Assembly (NCBI GenBank): GCA_964476625.1
Contig: CAYZBJ010000009.1
Coordinates: 1 to 64,000, forward strand
Length of the DNA: 64,000 nucleotides
Origin: JAMLIN01 sp964476625
Lineage (GTDB): Bacteria; Pseudomonadota; Gammaproteobacteria; Burkholderiales; Burkholderiaceae_E
Reading direction: 5' to 3'
Below are positions 40,512-49,404 of the stretch, piece by piece. The stretch's first letter is position 1; each line of letters starts with the position of its first letter. The notes under the pieces were generated by a model. That model made no database searches and was not told where the DNA came from. It saw nothing but the letters and a program-made list of their open reading frames with translations. The translations under genes and the position numbers were made by a program.

Positions 40512-41555
40512 TCAGTTGGAAGCGATGACCGCTTTGCCCGAACCGTCCTTGATCGAGTCCCACGAGGCTTCGATCTTCTCGACCACCGACGCGGGCATCG
40601 GTACGTAATCGAGTTCGATCGCCATCTCGCCACCGTTCTCGAAGGCCCAGCGGAAGAACTTCAGGGCTTCGGCCGCACGTGCCGGCTCATCGGTCTTCGC
40701 ATGCATAAGGATAAAGCTCGCCGAGACGATCGGCCATGCCTGCGGATCGGCCTGGTTCGACAACCCGATGCCGAAGCCCGGCTTGGCGCTCCAGTCGGCC
40801 CCATCGGCGGCCGCCGCGAAGCTCTTGTCGCTCGGCTGGACCGCATTGCCGGCCTTGTTGATCAGCGACAGGTGGGTCATCTTGTTCTGCTTGGCGTACG
40901 CATACTCGACATAGCCGACAGAGCCACCGAGCTTGCTGACGTTGGCCGCCACGCCCGCGTTGCCCTTGCCGCCGAGGCCGGATTTCCAGTTGACGGTCTT
41001 GCCGGCGCCGACCTTTTCTTTGAATGACGGGTCGATTTCGGCGAGATAGTAGGTGAAACCGGCGGTGGTGCCCGAGGAATCCGAGCGATAGACCAGGGTG
41101 ATGGCCTGCGAAGGCAGCCCGAGGCCCGGGTTCAGCGCCGCGATCGCCGGATCGTCCCAGCGGGTGATTTCACCCGAGAAGATCTTCGAGAGGGTCAGGC
41201 CATCGAGTTTCATCTCACCCGGGGCGATGCCCTGGATGTTGGCCACCGGCACGATGCCGCCGATGACCGCCGGGAACTGGACCAGCCCGGCCTTGTCGAG
41301 CTCCTCGCCCGCGATCGGGTCGTCGGAAGCACCGAAATCGACCGTCCTGGCCGTGATCTGCCTGACGCCACCGCCCGATCCGATCGCCTGGTAGTTCAGC
41401 GAATTGCCGGTCGCCGCCCTGTAGGCCTCGGCCCACTTGGCGTAGATCGGGGCCGGGAAGCTCGCGCCCGCGCCGGTGATTTCGGCCGCCTGGGCGGAGA
41501 AGCTGACGCCGAATGCCATGGCGCTGATCGCCAGGAGTCTTGGAAACATCTTCAT
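40512..41555 (-). CDS. pstS: Periplasmic phosphate-binding protein PstS
   Basis: Binds phosphate and delivers it to PstCA. 347 residues with a Sec signal peptide ending SFSAQAA. Phosphate-contact motifs: GAGASFPAPIYAKW, IGSGGGVRQI, FGASDDPI, and YRSDSSGTTAGFT. First gene of the operon and preceded by a Pho box, so strongly induced by phosphate starvation. Confidence 0.98.
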   Translation of the reverse strand: MKMFPRLLAISAMAFGVSFSAQAAEITGAGASFPAPIYAKWAEAYRAATGNSLNYQAIGSGGGVRQITARTVDFGASDDPIAGEELDKAGLVQFPAVIGGIVPVANIQGIAPGEMKLDGLTLSKIFSGEITRWDDPAIAALNPGLGLPSQAITLVYRSDSSGTTAGFTYYLAEIDPSFKEKVGAGKTVNWKSGLGGKGNAGVAANVSKLGGSVGYVEYAYAKQNKMTHLSLINKAGNAVQPSDKSFAAAADGADWSAKPGFGIGLSNQADPQAWPIVSASFILMHAKTDEPARAAEALKFFRWAFENGGEMAIELDYVPMPASVVEKIEASWDSIKDGSGKAVIASN

Positions 41556-41603
41556 CGTGGGTCGCCCGTCTGGGTTGGTTAACGAATGAGGAGACTCTAG
41601 GGG

Positions 41604-41636
41604 TGCTCCATGACGGTTCCGTGACGGTCTCGTGAC
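41604..41636 (-). promoter_or_regulatory. Pho box upstream of pstSCAB-phoU
   Basis: On the minus strand three 11-bp repeats GTCACGAGACC, GTCACGGAACC, GTCATGGAGCA in tandem, 48-81 nt before the pstS ATG. Same 11-bp period as at 34808. Expected PhoB operator. Confidence 0.8.
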
Positions 41637-41807
41637 TATCCGGAGTCGCCCGGCGAAAGCCGCGCCAGGCGCGGCTCCCGGGCCGGGTCAGCCGGGATTT
41701 CCGGTGCCACGCTATGATCGGGGCCATCGCCGGTCGCGGCCCGGGGACACCAGCCCCGCTCGTCGACCGCCGACCCGGATTGCGCCCGAAATGTACAAGG
41801 AGACGTC

Positions 41808-42785
41808 ATGAAGACACGGATCACCGAACTGTTCGGCATCGAGCACCCGATCATCCAGGGGGGCATGCACTACGTTGGCTATGCCGAGCTCGCCTCGGCG
41901 GTATCCAATGCCGGCGGCCTGGGCATCATTACCGCCCTGACGCAGCCGACGCCCGAGGACCTCGCCCGGGAGATCGCCCGCTGCCACGAGATGACCGACA
42001 AGCCGTTCGGGGTGAACCTGACCTTCCTGCCCTCCTTCAATGCCCCGCCCTATCCCGAATACATCGCGGCGATCATCGAAGGCGGCATCAAGGCGGTCGA
42101 GACCGCCGGGCGCAGCCCCGAGCAATGGATGCCGATGCTCAAGGAGGCCGGCATCAAGGTCATCCACAAGTGCACCTCGGTGCGCCACTCGCTCAAGGCC
42201 GAGCGGATCGGCTGCGATGCGGTCAGCGTCGACGGCTTCGAGTGCGGAGGCCACCCCGGCGAGGACGACATACCCAACTTCATCCTCCTGCCGCGGGCGG
42301 CCGAGGAGCTGAAGATTCCCTTCGTCGCTTCCGGCGGCATGGCCGACGGCCGCAGCCTGGTCGCCGCACTGGCGCTGGGCGCCGAAGGCATGAACATGGG
42401 CACCCGCTTCATCGCCACGAAGGAAGCCCCGGTCCACGACAACGTCAAGCAGGCGCTGGTCGCCGCCGACGAGCTCCAGACCCGGCTGGTGATGCGCCCG
42501 CTGCGCAATACCGAGAGGGTGCTCAGCAACGCGGCGGTCGAGGAGATCATTCGCATCGAGACCGAGAAGGGCGCTGCGACCACGATCGACGACATCCGCC
42601 ACCTGGTGACGGGCGGCCAGAACCGCAAGGTCCTGAAGGAAGGCGACATGGATGCGGCCGCCTGGAGTTGCGGCATGGTCTGCGGCCTGATCCACGATGT
42701 GCCGACCGTCAAGGAGCTGGTCGACCGGATCATGGCCGAGGCCGACAGCCTGATCCGCCAGCGTCTCGAAGGCTTCCTCGCCTGA
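41808..42785 (+). CDS. Nitronate monooxygenase-family FMN protein
   Basis: TIM-barrel FMN enzyme of the NMO/2-nitropropane dioxygenase family, 325 residues. FMN phosphate-binding ASGGMADGRSLVAALALGAEGMNMGTRF and substrate-site HKCTSVRHSLKAERIGCDAVSVDGFECGGHPGEDD are typical. Detoxifies propionate 3-nitronate in many bacteria, but enoyl reductase-like members exist (FabK). AAGGAGA precedes the ATG. Lies upstream of the gentisate genes on the same strand, 242 nt apart, so co-regulation is not certain. Confidence 0.88.
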   Translation: MKTRITELFGIEHPIIQGGMHYVGYAELASAVSNAGGLGIITALTQPTPEDLAREIARCHEMTDKPFGVNLTFLPSFNAPPYPEYIAAIIEGGIKAVETAGRSPEQWMPMLKEAGIKVIHKCTSVRHSLKAERIGCDAVSVDGFECGGHPGEDDIPNFILLPRAAEELKIPFVASGGMADGRSLVAALALGAEGMNMGTRFIATKEAPVHDNVKQALVAADELQTRLVMRPLRNTERVLSNAAVEEIIRIETEKGAATTIDDIRHLVTGGQNRKVLKEGDMDAAAWSCGMVCGLIHDVPTVKELVDRIMAEADSLIRQRLEGFLA

Positions 42786-42944
42786 AGACACCGGTCCGGC
42801 CGGTCGCGGGTCCACTTCCGCGGCCGGTGGCCGGTGGCCGGCGGGCCGCAGGCCGGCTGCCGACGGGACCGATGGCCAGGATCCGGTTTTCGGACCGCGC
42901 CGGCCGCCCATGCCAGTCCGGTGCTTGCGCGGATACGCAGTACT

Positions 42945-42957
42945 ATGCGCATAATGC
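42945..42957 (+). promoter_or_regulatory. Palindromic site ahead of the gentisate genes
   Basis: Overlapping palindromes ATGCGCAT (42945-42952) and GCAT-A-ATGC (42949-42957), 70 nt upstream of the hydroxylase gene. A MarR-type regulator gene closes the operon, so this is a plausible operator for it. Confidence 0.35.
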
Positions 42958-43027
42958 TTCCTGATTGAATGAAACGGAAAGCGGCGGCGCCGGGCGGCGT
43001 CCACCGATCGGAACGACGGAGGCAGGC

Positions 43028-44230
43028 ATGGGCGACCAACCCTTCGTGATCGCGGGCGGCGGCATCGGCGGGCTCGCCACCGCCCTCGGCCTGGCCCGCG
43101 CGGGCCGGCGCAGCATCGTGCTCGAGCAGGCCAGCCGCTTCGGCGAGATCGGCGCCGGCATCCAGCTCGGCCCCAACGCCTTCCATTGCTTCGACTACCT
43201 CGGCTTCGGCGACGCAGCCCGCGCCGGCGCGGTCTACATCGACCAGCTGCGGCTGATGGATGCGGTCGGCGGCGAAGAGATCTGCCACATCCCGCTCGAT
43301 GCGCCCTTTCGCGAACGCTTCGGCAATCCCTACGCGGTGGTCCACCGGGCCGACCTGCACGGCGCGATGCTGGCGGCCTGCGAGGCGAGCGAGCTGGTCG
43401 AACTGCGCACCCATGCCCGGGTCACCGGCTATCGCCAGGACGGGACCATGGCCGCGGCGCTGCTCGCCGACGACAGCACGGTCGAAGGCTGCGCCCTGGT
43501 CGGCGCCGACGGAATCAACTCCGCGCTGCGGGCGCAACTGGTCGGCGACGGGTCGCCCAGGGTCTCGGGCCACACCACCTACCGCTCGGTGATTCCCACC
43601 GAGAAGATGCCCGAGGACCTGCGCTGGAACGCGGCAACGCTCTGGGCCGGCCCGAAGTGCCACATCGTCCACTATCCGCTCAAGGGCTGGCAGGTCTTCA
43701 ACCTCGTCGTTACCTATCACAACGACGTCAAGGAGGCGGTCGCCGGCAAGCCGGTCGATCGCGATGAAGTCCGCCGAGGCTTCGAGCACATCCATCCGCG
43801 CGCCCGGCAGGTGATCGAGCATGGCGCCGACTGGAAGCTCTGGGTCCTGTGCGACCGCGACCCGATCCTCGGCTGGGTCGATGGCCGGGTGGCGCTGCTG
43901 GGCGACGCCGCCCACCCGATGCTGCAGTACTTCGCGCAAGGCGCCTGCATGGCGATGGAGGATGCGGTCTGCCTCTCCCACATGGTCGCCAGCCACGATT
44001 CACTGGACGAAGCCCTGGCCGCCTACTGCGCCCGTCGCGCGGTGCGCACCGGCCGGGTCCAGATGAGCTCGCGCGCGATCGGCGAATACATCTACCACCC
44101 GGCCGGCGCGATGGCCGCGGTGCGCGATTCGGTGATGCGCGCCAAGTCCCCGCAGGACTGGTACGACACCCTCGCCTGGCTCTACGGCGGCAACGGGCTC
44201 GACGAGGCCCCCGCCAGCCGCGCCGGCTGA
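43028..44230 (+). CDS. 3-hydroxybenzoate 6-hydroxylase (FAD monooxygenase)
   Basis: Group A flavin monooxygenase converting 3-hydroxybenzoate to gentisate. 400 residues from ATG 43028, with GGAGG six bases upstream; the frame extends further back but without a ribosome site. N-terminal FAD site GGGIGGLATALGLARAG, internal ALVGADGINSALR (DG motif), and GD motif RVALLGDAAHPMLQYFAQGACMAMEDAV. Next to gentisate 1,2-dioxygenase, which supports the assignment; salicylate hydroxylase-like substrates remain possible. Confidence 0.88.
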   Translation: MGDQPFVIAGGGIGGLATALGLARAGRRSIVLEQASRFGEIGAGIQLGPNAFHCFDYLGFGDAARAGAVYIDQLRLMDAVGGEEICHIPLDAPFRERFGNPYAVVHRADLHGAMLAACEASELVELRTHARVTGYRQDGTMAAALLADDSTVEGCALVGADGINSALRAQLVGDGSPRVSGHTTYRSVIPTEKMPEDLRWNAATLWAGPKCHIVHYPLKGWQVFNLVVTYHNDVKEAVAGKPVDRDEVRRGFEHIHPRARQVIEHGADWKLWVLCDRDPILGWVDGRVALLGDAAHPMLQYFAQGACMAMEDAVCLSHMVASHDSLDEALAAYCARRAVRTGRVQMSSRAIGEYIYHPAGAMAAVRDSVMRAKSPQDWYDTLAWLYGGNGLDEAPASRAG

Positions 44231-44252
44231 ACCCCCACTCCCGGAGCACGCC

Positions 44253-45311
44253 ATGCATGCCGCGACCGATCCGACGACTCCGGCCGACGAGGCCGCCCGC
44301 CAGGACTTCTACCGCCGCATCGACCGCCTCGGCATGACGCCGCTGTGGTCGGTGCTCGGCGCGCTGATCACGCCGACCCCGGCGAGCGCCTGCGCAGCGC
44401 ATCTCTGGCGCTACGACGAACTCAAGCCCTACCTGCTCGAAGCCGGCGGCCTGATCAGCGCCCGCGAAGCCGAGCGGCGGGTGCTGATCCTCGAGAACCC
44501 GGGCCTGCGCGGCCAGAGCCGGATCACCACCAGCCTCTATGCCGGCCTGCAGCTGGTCATGCCGGGCGAGATCGCGCCCGCGCATCGCCACAGCCAGTCG
44601 GCGCTGCGCTTCGTGGTCGACGGCTCGGGCGCCTACACCAGCGTCGATGGCGAGCGCACCATGATGGAAGAGGGTGATTTCGTGGTCACGCCCCCGGGCG
44701 CCTGGCACGACCACGGCAATCCGTCGGAGCGCCCGATGATCTGGCTCGACGGGCTCGACATCCCGATGGTGCAGTTCTTCGACGCCTCCTTCTTCGAACG
44801 CCACCCGGACGAGGAGCAGCCGCTCACCCGCCAGCCCGGCGACAGCCTCGCGCGCTACGGCGCCAACATGCTGCCTGTCGACTACGTGGACCACCGGCCG
44901 GTGTCGCCGATCTTCAGCTACCCCTACGCCCGCTCGCGCGAAGCGCTCGAGCGGATGCGCCGCCAGGACGAATGGGATCCCTGCCACGGCCTGAAGCTGC
45001 GCTATATCGATCCCAAATCGGGCGAGTTCGCGATGCCGACGATCGCCCCCTTCCTGCAGCTCCTGCCCGCGGGCTTTCGCAGCGCCGGCTATCGATCCAC
45101 CGATGCCACCGTGTTCACCCCGGTCGAAGGGCGCGGTCGCAGCATCATCGACGGCCAGGTCTTCGAATGGGGCCCGCGCGACGTCTTCGTGGCGCCGAGC
45201 TGGCGCACGGTCCGCCACGAAGCCGATGCCGACGCGGTGCTCTTCAGCTTCTCGGACCGCGTCGTGCAGCAACGCCTCGGCCTGTTCCGCGAGGAACGCC
45301 TGTCCGACTGA
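44253..45311 (+). CDS. Gentisate 1,2-dioxygenase
   Basis: Bicupin iron dioxygenase that cleaves the gentisate ring to maleylpyruvate. 352 residues. First cupin has the iron site PAHRHSQSALRFVVDG (H-x-H) and the later H in GAWHDHGN; second cupin is degenerate. 22 nt after the hydroxylase. Maleylpyruvate isomerase and fumarylpyruvate hydrolase, needed to finish the route, are not nearby. Confidence 0.93.
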   Translation: MHAATDPTTPADEAARQDFYRRIDRLGMTPLWSVLGALITPTPASACAAHLWRYDELKPYLLEAGGLISAREAERRVLILENPGLRGQSRITTSLYAGLQLVMPGEIAPAHRHSQSALRFVVDGSGAYTSVDGERTMMEEGDFVVTPPGAWHDHGNPSERPMIWLDGLDIPMVQFFDASFFERHPDEEQPLTRQPGDSLARYGANMLPVDYVDHRPVSPIFSYPYARSREALERMRRQDEWDPCHGLKLRYIDPKSGEFAMPTIAPFLQLLPAGFRSAGYRSTDATVFTPVEGRGRSIIDGQVFEWGPRDVFVAPSWRTVRHEADADAVLFSFSDRVVQQRLGLFREERLSD

Positions 45312-45322
45312 ATGCAGGCTGA

Positions 45323-45916
45323 ATGAAGGGGCCGACCGGAACGATGCGCAACGAACCCGACCACCCGGCCGCCACACCGGCGGCGACCGCCGCCCTTGCG
45401 GACCTCGCCCTGCCGAACGCCAACCACGCGATCGACGCCATCGCGGGCGCCACGACGACCGGGCCGGCCGGCTTCGCCAGCATGCCCGGTCACCTGCTGC
45501 GACGCTGCCAGCAGATCGCGGTCGGCATCTTCCTCGACGAATGCCGCGACTTCGACCTGACGCCCTTGCAGTTCGCGGCCCTGGCGACCCTCGCCCGGCA
45601 CGGGCCGTCCGACCAGGCGAGCCTCGGGCGGCGCGCCGCGCTCGATCGCACGACGGCGGCGGTGGTACTGCGCAAGCTTCGCCAGCGTGGCCTGGTGAAC
45701 CGCCTGGCCGGCGGGCGCGACCGCCGCTCGAAGCGCGTCGGGCTGAGCCCGGCCGGCGAAGCCCTGCTCGCGGCCGTCTCCGCCGCGGTCGAGCGCGCCC
45801 AGCAGCGCATTCTCGCGCCGCTCGCACCGACCGAGCAACAGTTGCTGCTCGGGCTGCTCGAGCGCCTCGCCGAAGGGAACAACGCCCAGAGCCGGGCGCC
45901 GCTGCACGAGCGCTGA
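45323..45916 (+). CDS. MarR-family transcriptional regulator
   Basis: Winged-helix regulator, 197 residues with a 50-residue Ala-rich N-terminal extension. wHTH core LTPLQFAALATLARHGPSDQASLGRRAALDRTTAAVVLRKLRQRGLVNRLAGGRDRRSKRVGLSPAG shows the typical wing (RDRRSK). 11 nt after gentisate dioxygenase; likely a repressor relieved by 3-hydroxybenzoate or gentisate, by analogy with other MarR-regulated aromatic operons. Confidence 0.9.
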   Translation: MKGPTGTMRNEPDHPAATPAATAALADLALPNANHAIDAIAGATTTGPAGFASMPGHLLRRCQQIAVGIFLDECRDFDLTPLQFAALATLARHGPSDQASLGRRAALDRTTAAVVLRKLRQRGLVNRLAGGRDRRSKRVGLSPAGEALLAAVSAAVERAQQRILAPLAPTEQQLLLGLLERLAEGNNAQSRAPLHER

Positions 45917-46040
45917 ACGCGCCCGCGGCGGTTCGCGCCCGATCGCATCGCGCGCCGCGGTCCGGCCGCAACGTACCGGGCAGGCCCCGGGCTCTCGGCT
46001 ACACTCATCGGCTCGATCGACCCCTTCGCGCCAGTCGCCC

Positions 46041-47231
46041 ATGCAAGCCATCGCCGATCGCCTCGGGCTCGACTTCGTCGGCGAGCCCTGGTTCATCCAG
46101 GTCCTGGCAATCATCGTCCTGACCGCGATCATCGGCGTCGCGGCCAGCTTCCTGCTGCGCCTGGCCGGGCGCATCGTGCAACGCGCCGGCGGCAACTGGG
46201 GCGAGATCCTGGTGCGATGCGCCCGGCGCCCCCTGCTGATCCTGGTCTGGCTGCTCGGCATCGCGCAGGCCTTGCTGGTCATCCAGACCCAGACCACCGC
46301 ACCGCTGGGCGGGCCGGCCCTGGCCCTGCGCAACGTCGGCCTGATCCTGTGCATCGCCTGGTTCCTGGTCGGCTTCGCGCGCGAGCACGTCAAGGTCGTC
46401 CTGCAGGCCCGGCTCGCCCGTGGCGAGAAACCCGATGTCACCACCATGGACGCGCTGTCCAAGCTCGCCCGCCTGACGGTGGTCGTCATCGCGATCCTGA
46501 TGATCATGCAGGAGTTCGGCCTGTCGATCACCAGCCTGCTCGCCCTCGGCGGCATCGGCGGCATCGCGATCGGCTTCGCCGCCCGCGATGTGCTGGCGAA
46601 CTTCCTCGGCGGCCTGACGATCTACCTCGACCGGCCCTTTTCGGTCGGCGACTGGATCCGCTCGCCGGACAAGGAGATCGAAGGCTTCGTCGAGGAGATC
46701 AACTGGCGCCATACACGGGTGCGGGCCTTCAACAAGAACCCGATCTACGTGCCCAACGCGCTGTTCACCACGGTGGTGGTCGAGAACCCCTCGCGGATGA
46801 CGCACCGGCGCCTGACGGACACGATTGCGATCCGCTACGCCGACCTGCCGAAGATGGCGGCGATCGTCGAGGACATCCGGGCGATGCTGATCGCGCACGA
46901 AGGCATCGACACCAGCCAGACGATGATCGTCGCCTTCAACAAGTACGGTGTCTCGGGACTCGAGATCTACCTCTACTGCTTCGCGAAGACGGTCGTCTGG
47001 GTGCGCTTCCACGAGATCAAGCACGACGTGCTGCTCAGGATCGGCGACATCATCACCCGGCATGGCGCCGAGGCCGCGCTGCCGACCCGGACGGTGCACC
47101 TGCCGCGCGATCCCGAATGGACCGGCCTGCCGTCCGATGCCGATGGCGCGCCGGACGCCGCCCCTGCGCCCGGCGCCGCCGGCCCGACCCGCGCCGGCGA
47201 CGCGCCCGACGAGGTGGCCCATGCCCGCTAG
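46041..47231 (+). CDS. MscS-family mechanosensitive channel
   Basis: Small-conductance channel that releases solutes on osmotic downshock. 396 residues, three to four N-terminal membrane segments, pore-lining TM3 with LGGIGGIAIGFAARDVLANFLGGLTIYLDRPFSVGDWI and the cytoplasmic beta domain (INWRHTRVRAFNKNPIYVPNALF). The Ala/Pro-rich C-terminus is non-conserved. Its last 11 nt overlap the next gene. Confidence 0.93.
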   Translation: MQAIADRLGLDFVGEPWFIQVLAIIVLTAIIGVAASFLLRLAGRIVQRAGGNWGEILVRCARRPLLILVWLLGIAQALLVIQTQTTAPLGGPALALRNVGLILCIAWFLVGFAREHVKVVLQARLARGEKPDVTTMDALSKLARLTVVVIAILMIMQEFGLSITSLLALGGIGGIAIGFAARDVLANFLGGLTIYLDRPFSVGDWIRSPDKEIEGFVEEINWRHTRVRAFNKNPIYVPNALFTTVVVENPSRMTHRRLTDTIAIRYADLPKMAAIVEDIRAMLIAHEGIDTSQTMIVAFNKYGVSGLEIYLYCFAKTVVWVRFHEIKHDVLLRIGDIITRHGAEAALPTRTVHLPRDPEWTGLPSDADGAPDAAPAPGAAGPTRAGDAPDEVAHAR

Positions 47232-47961
47232 TGCGGCCCGCGCGGAGATCCTCGCGATCACCCTCGATCTCGACGATACGCTCTGGCCGGTGCGACCGAC
47301 GCTGGTCGCCGCCGAGGCGCAGCTCGCCCGGTGGCTCGCGGCCAACGCACCGGCCACCGCGGCCGGCTTCGACGCCCGGCGCCGGGCAAGCCTGCGCGAG
47401 CGACTGCTCGAGCGCCATCCGGATCGCGCCCACGACATGAGCTTCCTGCGCCGCGAGGGCCTGCGCCTTGCGCTCACCGAAGCGGGCGAGGACCCGCGCA
47501 TGGCCGACGCCGCCTTCGAGGTCTTCCTCGCCGCCCGTCAGGCGGTCGAGCCCTACCCCGACGTCGAGGCGGTGCTGGGTCGCTGGGCGCGCCGCTACCG
47601 GCTGGTCGCCGTCTCCAACGGCAACGCCGACATCGGCCGCATCGCCTGCGGGCGTCATTTCAGCGCCGCCATCAGCGCCCACGAGATCGGCTTCGCGAAG
47701 CCCGATCCGCGAGTGTTCGCCGCTGCCTGCGAGGTCGCCGGCGCACCGCCGGCGCGCTGCCTGCATATCGGCGACGACTGGCACCTGGATGTCGCCGCGG
47801 CACGCGCGGCGGGCCTGCAGGCGGCCTGGGTGCGCCGGCCCGAGTTCGCGGACCGACCCACCCCGGCGGAATCCCGCGACGATCCGGGACCGGTCTTCGA
47901 CAGCCTCGCCGGCGTCGATCGCTGGCTGCATCCGGACGCGGTCGATGCCGGGCAGCGATGA
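47221..47961 (+). CDS. HAD-superfamily hydrolase
   Basis: Phosphatase of the HAD family, 246 residues. Motif I LDLDDTLWPV, motif II VAVSNGNAD, motif III K in GFAKPDPRVF, motif IV HIGDDWHLDVAAARAAG. The DTLWP form is common in pyrimidine 5'-nucleotidase/HAD-IA members in Proteobacteria, but substrate cannot be set. ATG lies within the end of the mscS gene (11-nt overlap), so probably co-expressed. Confidence 0.88.
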   Translation: MPASAARAEILAITLDLDDTLWPVRPTLVAAEAQLARWLAANAPATAAGFDARRRASLRERLLERHPDRAHDMSFLRREGLRLALTEAGEDPRMADAAFEVFLAARQAVEPYPDVEAVLGRWARRYRLVAVSNGNADIGRIACGRHFSAAISAHEIGFAKPDPRVFAAACEVAGAPPARCLHIGDDWHLDVAAARAAGLQAAWVRRPEFADRPTPAESRDDPGPVFDSLAGVDRWLHPDAVDAGQR

Positions 47962-48024
47962 GGCGCGAATCGCACGCGAAGGATGAGCCAGGCCGATGAG
48001 AACGGATCGATGACGAGGAACACG

Positions 48025-48507
48025 ATGACAACCACCACCACCCCCGCCTACGAGCCGATGTGCCCGCAGCGCTGGTTCGACGACTTCCAGGTCGGCGAGC
48101 GCTTCGTACTGCCCTCGCGCACGATCACGGATGCCCTGTTCGCCGCCTTCTCGCTCGCGAGCGGCGACAACCATCCCTCGCACTACGACATCGAGTACTG
48201 CCGCGCGCGCGGCATGCCGCACATGCAGGCGCACGGCTTCCAGATCCTCATCCAGACCGCCGCCGGCGCGGGCCTGTTCCCGCACATGACCGAGGAGTCG
48301 ATGAAAGGCTTCATCGAGCAGGACAGCCGTTTCCTCGCGCCGGTATTCGTCGGCGACACGTTGCACAGCGCGCTCGAAGTCACCGAACTGGTCGCGCAGC
48401 GAACCACCGGCGTGATCGGCTTGCGCTCGACGGTCCGCAACCAGCATGGGGTGCTGGTGATGGAAGGCCGGCAACGCTATCTGCTGCGCAAGCGCCCGGC
48501 CAAGTGA
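48025..48507 (+). CDS. MaoC-like (hot-dog fold) acyl dehydratase
   Basis: 160-residue hot-dog protein similar to MaoC (R)-specific enoyl-CoA hydratases. Hydratase motif as AAFSLASGDNHPSHYDIEYCRARGMPHMQAHGFQI: D and H of the catalytic pair are present. ATG 48025 has GAGGAA seven bases upstream; starts at 47983 and 48010 are in frame and would add 14 or 5 residues. CoA substrate unknown. Confidence 0.85.
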   Translation: MTTTTTPAYEPMCPQRWFDDFQVGERFVLPSRTITDALFAAFSLASGDNHPSHYDIEYCRARGMPHMQAHGFQILIQTAAGAGLFPHMTEESMKGFIEQDSRFLAPVFVGDTLHSALEVTELVAQRTTGVIGLRSTVRNQHGVLVMEGRQRYLLRKRPAK

Positions 48508-48565
48508 GCCGAGCGAGCCCGGGTGCGGCGGGCCGCGCCGGGAAAGCGCGTCCAGTCGACTACGT

Positions 48566-48571
48566 TATACT
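48566..48571 (+). promoter_or_regulatory. -10 element before the riboswitch
   Basis: TATACT about 8 nt before the riboswitch start at the expected place for a transcript beginning near 48578. No clear -35. Confidence 0.45.
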
Positions 48572-48579
48572 TCGCCCCG

Positions 48580-48700
48580 TCTTTGGGGAGTAGTCGCCTT
48601 CGCGACAGCGAAGGCGCTGCGTCAACATGCTTGCCGGCCACGCGCCGGCATGGCGCAGCGGGGACCGCGACAGCGGTCGATTGACGAGACCACGGACGAC
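48580..48700 (+). ncRNA. yybP-ykoY manganese riboswitch
   Basis: Leader with the conserved features of the Mn2+-sensing yybP-ykoY family: CTTTGGGGAGTAG (48581-48593), then a stem, GTCAACATGC (48621-48630), paired GC-rich helices, and GACGAGACCACGG (48683-48695). Directly upstream of a GDT1/UPF0016 exporter, one of the usual targets. Expected to raise expression when manganese is high, by control of termination or ribosome access; nothing like a terminator stem is evident, so translation control is more likely. Confidence 0.85.
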
Positions 48701-48773
48701 ATGCCGCGACCACGGGTCCAGCGAGCGGCGTGCCGTCCTGGTCATCGTTCGCCGGACCCCTCGTGCCCTGCCC

Positions 48774-49343
48774 ATGGAATCCTTCCTGACGTCGACCGGC
48801 CTGGTCGCGCTCGCCGAGATCGGCGACAAGACGCAGTTGCTCTCGCTGCTGCTGGCGGCGCGGTTTCGCCGCCCCTGGCCGATCATCGCCGGCATGCTGG
48901 TGGCGACCCTCGCCAACCACGCCGCCGCCAGCGCACTCGGGGCCTGGCTGACCGCGCTCGCCGGCCCGCAAACACTACGCTGGGGGCTCGGCCTCTCGTT
49001 CATCGCGATGGCCGGCTGGATGCTGGTACCCGATCGGGCGGAGCTCGGCGATGCCGACGGCAATGGCCGACTCGGTGTGTTCGGCACCACCCTGGTGGCG
49101 TTCTTCCTCGCCGAAATGGGCGACAAGACCCAGGTCGCCACCGTCGCGCTGGCAGCGCGCTTCGGCGAGTTCCTGCCGGTGGTGCTGGGCACCACCGCCG
49201 GCATGATGCTCGCCAACGTCCCCGCCGTGCTCGTCGGCGACCGGCTCGCGCATCGCCTGCCGGTGCGGCTGGTGCACGCCGTCGCCGCCGCGATCTTCGC
49301 GGCGATCGGCCTGGCCGTGATACTGGGCGATACGGTCGGCTGA
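48774..49343 (+). CDS. mneA: Manganese exporter of the GDT1/UPF0016 (TMEM165, MneA) family
   Basis: Six-segment inner-membrane cation exporter, 189 residues. Two inverted repeats each with the family motif E-x-G-D-K-[T/S]: ALAEIGDKTQLLSLLLAARF and FLAEMGDKTQVATVALAARF. The presence of a yybP-ykoY riboswitch in the leader argues for Mn2+ as the ion. ATG at 48774; weak ribosome site (CCTGCCC) fits riboswitch-controlled initiation. Confidence 0.93.
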   Translation: MESFLTSTGLVALAEIGDKTQLLSLLLAARFRRPWPIIAGMLVATLANHAAASALGAWLTALAGPQTLRWGLGLSFIAMAGWMLVPDRAELGDADGNGRLGVFGTTLVAFFLAEMGDKTQVATVALAARFGEFLPVVLGTTAGMMLANVPAVLVGDRLAHRLPVRLVHAVAAAIFAAIGLAVILGDTVG

Positions 49344-49404
49344 TGCAGCCGCACCGGGCCTACAATCGAAACCCCATCCCGGAACAAGAACAGGAGACGA
49401 CGAC

